A stretch of 64,000 bases of DNA from Saccharina japonica. Taxonomy: Eukaryota > Sar > Phaeophyceae > Laminariales > Laminariaceae. Position 1 is the first letter of the stretch. Every line of letters starts with the position of its first letter. Shown here piece by piece: positions 62,766 through 64,000 of the stretch. The notes below the pieces were generated by a model, which was given only the letters and a program-made list of their open reading frames with translations, made no database searches and had not been told where the DNA came from. Location: the NCBI GenBank assembly GCA_008828725.1, contig MEHQ01001029.1, positions 53,545-117,544 of the forward strand. The letters are read 5' to 3'. The position numbers and the translations under genes were made by a program.

Positions 62766-64000
62766 TACGTGGTATATATGTTTATGGTATTTTACCGTAC
62801 AGCGGTACGTACACACAAAAAAGTTCTCAAAAAGTTTATTCCGCTGCAACGGCTGCAATGCAAAAGACATTTTCCTGGCTCCAGGTATGGCATTACATAC
62901 ACAACACTGACAGTTGTAGTATACCTGGTACCTCTGACTGCGTGCGTTTTACTGACTGTTGTATTGTACCTGGTACCTCACTGCGTGCGTTTGTGCTGTA
63001 TACTACTGCTGTATACTATATCGTGTCCTCGTAGTTTAGTGACGGCCGTAGAGTACGTACTACCTCGTGCGCATGTATATAGCCATTTTTCTCTCTCGTT
63101 TACGTTCGAAGTAGTATACTCGTAGGCAAAGCAAGAAGAAAAGTGACGCGGAGAAACTTGGACGTGTGCTTAAATCTCGAGGGGTATGATAGACCCAACC
63201 TTTTCTGCCAGCACTCGTACGTTCTATGATATATATGTACCGGGTATTTGCTCGTATATATATATAGCTGTTTGGACTTGACGGCTACCTATATATCAGA
63301 GTTGGAACACAGCATTTAATAGTTGGGATTAGTCGGATGGCAAAAGGGCAAAAAGGCCAACGATTATATCCGACTTACTTTTCATGAATAATGAAAACAA
63401 AAAACACACACACAATCTTCCGACCCTCCACAACAATAGAACACTATAAGTCGGATACAAACACGTGGAACTCCGCAAATAGGCGATGAACGCAACTCAA
63501 CGGTAATACCTACCGCCAACTATTAATAGCTGGAAAACCTAACCAACTACCGCAAATGCCAACGTATCGCTAGTCGGCGATCTAAACGTCCGCGAACTCA
63601 CTGCCCTACATAGCTACGACACGACAGTAGTATTAATAGTGATAACACCCTATGTACCGTATTAGTACCAGGTAACACCGACAAAACCCCCGTGGGGGCT
63701 TGCTTAATACAATTGACGAGAAAAAGTTGACGCGATTTCAGTTAAAAAAAGATCGGCAACTTACTGCGCTGCGTGGATGTGGGGGGGGGGTGATAAAAAC
63801 TGGTGTCCAAGGAGTTCCGATGCAAGAACAAAGATGTGTGTATATATACGAAGTGTATAGACAGACGGCAAGGGCGCAAAACGATTATGTGTATATCCCC
63901 GCACTAGTACATACCGGTAACGAATAGGCCTTCACGCTGCTCGTAGACGGTTGATGGTTGAAAACACTAAAGCTACGTATCCCTTAAAAGGGGTCCCTTA
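62766..64000. other. Intergenic, nothing recognised
   Basis: AT-rich sequence with TACCWGGTA at 62922, 62967 and 63668 and ATTAATAGT palindromes near 63519 and 63632. The window ends in CCCTTAAAAGGGGTCCCTTA, reminiscent of the end of the 9-bp satellite at 40748. No exon of the MC5E gene was found. Confidence 0.35.

Overview
The window is nuclear DNA of a multicellular brown alga (Phaeophyceae). The evidence is two pieces of mannuronan C5-epimerase (MC5E) genes, which encode the enzymes that turn mannuronate into guluronate inside alginate. The genes have GT-AG introns of about 0.5-1.8 kb, and most of the remaining sequence is repeats. The species cannot be named from the sequence. The repeat load points to a fairly large, transposon-rich genome rather than a compact one.

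Layout. Positions 1-1782 (+) hold the last three exons of an MC5E gene whose start lies outside the window. Positions 50321-52623 (+) hold the first two exons (signal peptide and N-terminal region) of a second MC5E gene on the same strand. I found no third exon in the 11.4 kb that follow. The 48.5 kb between the two genes, and the downstream 11.4 kb, contain no other gene I can name. The only other recognisable protein is the C-terminal end of a hAT-type transposase (31081-31419), inside a degraded element.

The rest is a layered set of mobile and tandem repeats. (a) MITE-A: a terminal-inverted-repeat element of about 250 bp, eleven copies between 2 and 36 kb, several split by other insertions. 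(b) SINE-A: a tRNA-headed SINE with a tail ending near AAATGGGATGGAAA, about 14 full or 5'-truncated copies. (c) SINE-B: a retroelement ending GGTTTAATGTGAAGAA followed by (CA)n or (CAA)n. (d) Two hAT-like non-autonomous elements with perfect 8-bp target duplications (28914-29289 and 47208-47780). (e) A TIR element flanked by TA (56475-57020). (f) Small foldback elements with TTAA-CCC ends that look piggyBac-like. (g) Arrays of a palindromic TTCCATGGAAGTAAA motif at 17.7-18.5, 21.1-21.6, 27.0-27.8 and 28.8-30.3 kb. (h) A nearly perfect 3-kb direct tandem duplication (17938-21094 and 21096-24037) with a single undetermined base at the junction. One copy carries a SINE that the other lacks. (i) Many microsatellites, minisatellites and homopurine/poly-G tracts.

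A palindromic 9-mer, TACCWGGTA, occurs about thirty times, mostly in the right third. No feature already listed explains it.

The two epimerase genes are probably members of one local cluster acting on cell-wall alginate. Everything else appears to be mobile or structural DNA. No prokaryotic-style operon, CRISPR array, rRNA gene or confident tRNA gene is present.
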